From Flavobacteriaceae bacterium (GTDB taxonomy: Bacteria > Bacteroidota > Bacteroidia > Flavobacteriales > Flavobacteriaceae), in contig JABJFE010000137.1 of NCBI GenBank assembly GCA_018662905.1, positions 1-11,143 of the forward strand: 11,143 bases of DNA, read 5' to 3'. Of the stretch, positions 7,007-11,143 are shown piece after piece. Every line of letters begins with the position of its first letter. The first letter of the stretch is position 1. The notes beneath the pieces are model-generated. The model was not told where the DNA came from. It was given only the letters and a program-made list of their open reading frames with translations, and did no database searches. Position numbers and translations under genes: made by a program.

Positions 7007-10000
7007 ATGTTAAATAAAAAAAACATAATCGTATCTATAATAATCGTTTTTTTGTTTGGAGTTTTTTTAAATTATAATTCTGAACAAAACATAGATTATA
7101 ATTTAGTTAGAGAATTACATAAAGATAATCTTGAAAAAAGCCCATTTCAGATTACAAAAAAACTCAATAAAAAAGAGAGAAAAAAATTACAAATTCCTCC
7201 TAACGCTTATAATGATCGTTTATGGGAATTGACAATGGATCCGGTTCTTGGTAGACCTAGCACTGAAAATATTTTTTTAATTCAAGAGGAATTAGAAAAA
7301 ATATCAAAAATCAAAAAACCTGGTGTTCCTGGTGAAAATCCTGATATGGCTTGGGTTCCAAGAGGACCAACTAACATAGCAGGTAGAACAAATGGGATGA
7401 TGTTTGATCCAAACGACAGTACTAATAAAAAAGTTTTTGCAGGTGGAGTTAGTGGAGGAATTTTTGTAAATGAAAATATTGTAGATGCTGAATCTGAATG
7501 GAAAATGATTGAAGGAGTTCCAAAAAACCTACCCATTTCCGTACTAACCTATGATCCTAATAATTTCAATATTTTCTATGCTGGAACTGGAGAAATATAC
7601 ACTGGAGGTGATGCTATGGGTAATGGACTTTGGAGATCGATAGATGCAGGGCTTACTTGGCAAAATATATTTGGAGGAAGTTCTGATTCTGAACAGGTTT
7701 TTAGAGGCCAAATAAACGAGATTAGCATTGTTAGTCAAAATAATTTTGATCCAATCAATTTTTTACAAGCTTCGTTTGGCCCGAATCTTCCGGGACCTCC
7801 GATGGAATATTTAAGTGAGGAAATAGTAATTGCAAACCCGTTAGATGGTTGTTCAACTTTATCTAATTCAGAAAAAATTAAAGATAAAATTGTATTAATT
7901 GAAAATGGGTCTCTTAATGGAAGTGACTGTGATTATCTAAAAAAAGTGATTGAGGGTCAAACAGCTGGTGCTAAGGCTGTGGTAGTATATAATAAAAATA
8001 CGGGTGATTCAGGCTGGACAGATGATTTGATAACAATGAATGCAAATGATGGGGATACTTCTGCGGTAAACATTTCATCCATATTTATAAAAGCTTCAGC
8101 GGGCAAGAAAATAAAAGAACTTATTGAAAATGAAAAAACAACTATAAAAATCTCTAAAAAAACTAATATTGCTAATTCTAATTCCACAATTGTCCCAGGA
8201 ATGTTTTTTATTAATGATGTGGTTGTGCGTGATAACCAAGGAACGTCAGAAATTTATGTAGCAGCTGGATCTAGATTATGGGATATTGGGGGAAATCAAA
8301 GTACAATTTTAGGATCTGGACACGATGCTGTTTACAAATCAATTGATGGAGTTAATTGGTCTAAAATAGAACTATACCATCCAATAGACAATGATAATGA
8401 TATTCATAATCTTGCTGTTGTTCCGATGGATTTAGAATTGGACAATGATAATAGATTGTGGGCATCTTCTACTATAAGTCCTCAATATAGTTTGACCGGA
8501 GACCAGTGGGGTGGTAATCCACCCAAAGGTGGAGGTAAAATCTACAGATTCAATGAAGAAGGAAATTCAGCAACATTCATCAATTCTATCAAAGTTGATG
8601 TATCACTTCAATCTGGTAATACAACCATGCAGGGAAGAAGAACCGAGATGACATTTACAGCCGATAATCAACTTATTGTTTTGTGTATTGCCCCTGAAGC
8701 TAACGGAGGATATTGGAGACTTGTTCCAAGATTATATAAAGGTTCAGTTGATAATTGGATTTCAGGAAACTATGATGAGTTATCAAAACCAATTGATCAA
8801 GATGATGGTATTGAAGATTACGATTTTGCAAGAGGACAGGGATACTACAGTGTTTCACTTGCAGCGCATCCAACAAATAAAAACAAGGTTTATGTTGGGG
8901 GTATCAATCTTTTTTCCTCAAATCAAGGAGGTAAGGACTGGGGACAATTGACTCACCAAAGAGGAAGATATGCACAATATCTCCATGCAGATCAGCATTC
9001 AGTTATTTTCAATAAAAATGATCCTAGTAAAATTCTTATTGGTAACGATGGCGGAATTGGATATAAAACTGTTGGAGATTTATTACCAAGAAACAATAAA
9101 TTTCATACTGCACAATATTACACAGTTGCTGTAGCACCATTAGGTATGTTTGACGATTACACTACTATTGTTTCTGGATTTGATAAATTAGTTGGTTCTT
9201 GGGATTCAACAACAGAACAAACTGTTTATACTAAAGAAACAACTATTAATGGACATACGGATGTCTTTGCAGGAGGTATGCAAGACAACGGTACTTCTAT
9301 ACAAGCAGATAATAATAATGGTTTTTCTGAGGGGAATGATTTTGGATCAGGTGACGGAGCTGGAACAATGTTTTCACAAAACAAAAACAACAAGTATGTA
9401 GTATATAATTATGTATACAACAATTCTGTTAGAGTTTTAAACATGAATAATCCCGGAAATGACGGCAGAAGTAGGTGGTGGAGAATATCATCAAATGATG
9501 AAAACGAAGGTGATTTTATTAACAAACAAGCTTTAGATTCAAATTTTGGAATAATTTATTCAAATGCTGGTAATGGTAAAGTTAGAGCCTATCACAACTG
9601 GGATAATTTTGGTCCTGGTTCACAGGGTGAAATAAAAGACACATACCTAATTGATAATCTAGGATCAAATATCTCTGCGTTAACAGTCTCTCCATTTGAA
9701 ACACAATCTTCCACTTTATTTGCAGGAAATGACAATGGTGCATTATGGAAAATAACAAATGCTCAAAATCCTACCACTCAAACGAAAGAACAAATAAGAT
9801 GGGATGAGTTTTCAGGAAGTATTTCTGATATTGAATTTGGAGAAGACGAAAAACACATTTTTGTAACTTTCTATAATTATGGTGTTGAAAGTATTTTTTA
9901 CAGTGATGATGGTGGTGAAAATTGGTCAAAAAAAGAGGGTAATCTTCCAGACTTGCCAGTATATAATATTTTACAAAGTCCATTAGATAAAGATGAAGTT

Positions 10001-11143
10001 ATAATTGGAACTGAATTAGGAGTTTGGTTTACAAATAATTTTAGTGCTGAAAATCCATCATGGAATCAAGCAAATTCCGGTATGAAAGATGTAAGAGTTA
10101 CTGATATGGATTTAAGAAAGGGAGATAATAAAGTTTTTATATCGACCTATGGTCTTGGGATTTATTCAGGTATTTTTCAAGATACAGAACCTACATTTAC
10201 AATGAATTCAACTACGAAATCTTTAGAAATTTTAGTAGGAGAAAAAAAGAGTTTTGATATTGATTATAAAGTTTATAATAATTTTAATGAAGAAATTATA
10301 TTTTCTCTTGAGGGTGCACCTGAAAGTTCTAATGTTTTCTATGATCCAGCAAATAAACTTGTTATTAATAGTGATGGTAAATTAAAAGTTGAATTAGAAA
10401 TTGATCAAAACTCAGATGTTGGTAGTTACAATTTAACCCTAAAAGCAGTTTCAACCAGCAAATCAAGAGAATTAAAAATTGATTTAAAAGTAACATCAGA
10501 TATTGATAATGATGGTATTTTATATGATGTCGACAATTGTCCAAATACAGCTAATGCTGATCAAGCCGATTTTGATGGTGATGGAATTGGTGATGTTTGC
10601 GATGATGACAGAGACGGTGATGGTATATTAAATACTGAAGACACATGTCCAGATTCCACTGTTGGTGTTACAGTTGATGTTACTGGTTGCGAGATTTTCA
10701 CCCTACCATTAGACAACAACAAAGTTTCAGTAACTAGTGCGAGTTGTATTGGTAACACTGATGGTTCTATTGGCCTTAGTATTGAGGATGCTAGTTATAC
10801 TTATTCAGTTACAGTTACTGGCAAGGACGATCCTATTACTTTAGGTGGTGAGACAAAGACGGCTTCTGTGACAGGTCTTGGAACTGGTACTTACACGGTC
10901 TGTTTTAAAGTAGATGGACAAGATGCTTACGAGCAGTGCTTTGAAGTTAATATCGCAGAGCCTAAAGCCTTAAGTGCATTTATAGATGTGGATAATGATA
11001 ATAAAACTACTAGCATACAATTAAGCGGTTCTTCTAGTTACAATGTAGAAGTAAACGGACAGCATTATGATGTTAAAGGAGACAGGTTTACTACAAACCT
11101 TCCAACAGGACTTAGTATTATTAAGATAAGTACAGACTTAGAC
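7007..11143 (+). CDS. Giant secreted multidomain protein (BNR/VPS10-like propeller with PA insertion, TSP3, SprB-like modules), C-terminus beyond window
   Basis: An uninterrupted frame runs from the ATG at 7007 to the right edge: 1379 codons, no stop, and the same frame at every motif checked. The N-terminus has a signal or anchor segment (residues 7-22, hydrophobic). Next comes a propeller marked by Asp-box-like repeats: SIDAGLTW ending at Trp218, SIDGVNW at Trp451, SSNQGGKDW at Trp645 and SDDGGENW at Trp973, with blocks such as FAGGVSGGIF, FYAGTGEIYTGGD and FAGGMQDNGTS. A PA domain is inserted at about residues 270-385. After the propeller come an Ig-like stretch (1062-1164), Asp-rich thrombospondin type 3 repeats (1165-1228) and SprB-like segments with SASCIGNTDGSIGLSI (Cys1247, Cys1299, Cys1311). 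This layout is typical of flavobacterial T9SS cargo exposed on the cell surface, but the sorting domain would lie past the edge. No catalytic residues are recognised. Sialidase-type enzymes share Asp boxes, but nothing shows hydrolase activity, so adhesion or substrate binding is an equally good guess. Confidence 0.88.
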   Translation, partial: MLNKKNIIVSIIIVFLFGVFLNYNSEQNIDYNLVRELHKDNLEKSPFQITKKLNKKERKKLQIPPNAYNDRLWELTMDPVLGRPSTENIFLIQEELEKISKIKKPGVPGENPDMAWVPRGPTNIAGRTNGMMFDPNDSTNKKVFAGGVSGGIFVNENIVDAESEWKMIEGVPKNLPISVLTYDPNNFNIFYAGTGEIYTGGDAMGNGLWRSIDAGLTWQNIFGGSSDSEQVFRGQINEISIVSQNNFDPINFLQASFGPNLPGPPMEYLSEEIVIANPLDGCSTLSNSEKIKDKIVLIENGSLNGSDCDYLKKVIEGQTAGAKAVVVYNKNTGDSGWTDDLITMNANDGDTSAVNISSIFIKASAGKKIKELIENEKTTIKISKKTNIANSNSTIVPGMFFINDVVVRDNQGTSEIYVAAGSRLWDIGGNQSTILGSGHDAVYKSIDGVNWSKIELYHPIDNDNDIHNLAVVPMDLELDNDNRLWASSTISPQYSLTGDQWGGNPPKGGGKIYRFNEEGNSATFINSIKVDVSLQSGNTTMQGRRTEMTFTADNQLIVLCIAPEANGGYWRLVPRLYKGSVDNWISGNYDELSKPIDQDDGIEDYDFARGQGYYSVSLAAHPTNKNKVYVGGINLFSSNQGGKDWGQLTHQRGRYAQYLHADQHSVIFNKNDPSKILIGNDGGIGYKTVGDLLPRNNKFHTAQYYTVAVAPLGMFDDYTTIVSGFDKLVGSWDSTTEQTVYTKETTINGHTDVFAGGMQDNGTSIQADNNNGFSEGNDFGSGDGAGTMFSQNKNNKYVVYNYVYNNSVRVLNMNNPGNDGRSRWWRISSNDENEGDFINKQALDSNFGIIYSNAGNGKVRAYHNWDNFGPGSQGEIKDTYLIDNLGSNISALTVSPFETQSSTLFAGNDNGALWKITNAQNPTTQTKEQIRWDEFSGSISDIEFGEDEKHIFVTFYNYGVESIFYSDDGGENWSKKEGNLPDLPVYNILQSPLDKDEVIIGTELGVWFTNNFSAENPSWNQANSGMKDVRVTDMDLRKGDNKVFISTYGLGIYSGIFQDTEPTFTMNSTTKSLEILVGEKKSFDIDYKVYNNFNEEIIFSLEGAPESSNVFYDPANKLVINSDGKLKVELEIDQNSDVGSYNLTLKAVSTSKSRELKIDLKVTSDIDNDGILYDVDNCPNTANADQADFDGDGIGDVCDDDRDGDGILNTEDTCPDSTVGVTVDVTGCEIFTLPLDNNKVSVTSASCIGNTDGSIGLSIEDASYTYSVTVTGKDDPITLGGETKTASVTGLGTGTYTVCFKVDGQDAYEQCFEVNIAEPKALSAFIDVDNDNKTTSIQLSGSSSYNVEVNGQHYDVKGDRFTTNLPTGLSIIKISTDLD
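7814..8160 (+). other. PA (protease-associated) domain segment within the giant protein
   Basis: Residues about 270-385 carry the PA-domain pattern: DKIVLIENG, then Cys308 in GSDCDYLKKV, then the characteristic AGAKAVVVYN at residues 320-329, then ISSIFIKASAGKKIKELI. Cys282 upstream may pair with Cys308. PA domains usually act as lids or protein-interaction surfaces in secreted peptidases and in Bacteroidota surface proteins. Asp boxes flank the domain on both sides (Trp218 and Trp451), so it is an insertion in the propeller and not a separate terminal module. Boundaries are approximate. Confidence 0.75.
10499..10690 (+). repeat. Thrombospondin type 3 calcium-binding repeats within the giant protein
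   Basis: Residues 1165-1228 are an Asp/Asn-rich array with the TSP3 pattern: DIDNDGI, DNCPNTANADQADFDGDGIG, DVCDDDRDGDGI, then TCPDS. These loops bind calcium and form a stiff linker between the propeller/Ig part and the C-terminal modules, as in OmpA-like and T9SS-secreted proteins. In seawater, calcium loading would be expected. It is imperfect at the DNA level, so it is a protein repeat and not a recent tandem duplication. Confidence 0.88.

Noticed and set aside
7282..8187. Three minus-strand open frames (7282-7536, 7544-7738, 7957-8187)
   Set aside because: All lie inside the continuous plus-strand frame of the giant protein, which carries Asp boxes and a PA domain here; the products are low-complexity reverse translations.
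8676..9401. Two plus-strand frames (8676-8951, 9192-9401) in another phase
   Set aside because: They overlap the propeller-coding frame, which shows clear domain motifs without a frameshift, and their products resemble nothing known.
9771..10758. Minus-strand frames at 9771-9983 and 10561-10758
   Set aside because: They are antisense to the propeller end and the TSP3 repeats; the Ser/Pro-rich product of the second is simply the reverse of Asp-Gly repeat codons.
7007..11143. Reading the giant protein as a sialidase or glycoside hydrolase
   Set aside because: Asp-box repeats are structural and occur in many propellers; I see no sialidase FRIP motif or arginine triad, so no enzymatic activity is assigned.

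Overview
The window is AT-rich and reads as chromosomal DNA of a member of the Bacteroidota, most likely a marine flavobacterium. Evidence for this: short lipoprotein leaders; genes without clear Shine-Dalgarno sites; a peptidyl-dipeptidase of the lipoprotein type; a sulfatase of the kind used on sulfated glycans; and a very large secreted protein with the propeller, thrombospondin type 3 and SprB-like layout typical of type IX secretion (T9SS) cargo. The placement comes from protein style and base composition. No marker gene is present.

Layout. (1) Positions 1-864, plus strand: the C-terminal end of a protein carrying a PVC-type haem-binding CxxCH domain, overlapping (ATGA) a small four-helix membrane protein of the TMEM220 family. 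(2) Positions 991-3108, minus strand: an M3-family zinc metallopeptidase (Dcp-like lipoprotein), convergent with the first pair. (3) Positions 3159-6770, plus strand: a YqhA/UPF0114 membrane protein, a formylglycine-type sulfatase resembling subfamily S1_11, and a divergent photolyase/cryptochrome with a TTG start. The gaps are 26 and 16 bases, so they are probably one transcription unit, and a strong intrinsic terminator follows at 6825-6859. (4) Position 7007 to the right edge, plus strand: a giant secreted multidomain protein with 1379 codons visible and no stop in the window. Its order is signal segment, BNR/VPS10-like propeller with a protease-associated (PA) domain inserted, Ig-like segment, thrombospondin type 3 calcium-binding repeats and SprB-like modules. 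Its sorting signal would lie beyond the window.

Functionally the genes fit a surface-ocean heterotroph: glycan desulfation and peptide trimming in the envelope, a flavoprotein that may repair or sense light damage, and a large surface or secreted protein. They do not form one obvious pathway, and I see no mobile element, CRISPR array, tRNA or rRNA. The most unusual item is the photolyase homologue. By gapless alignment to E. coli photolyase it lacks the usual asparagine beside flavin N5 and two of the three tryptophans of the electron-transfer chain. I found no clear evidence of a wholly new multi-gene system.
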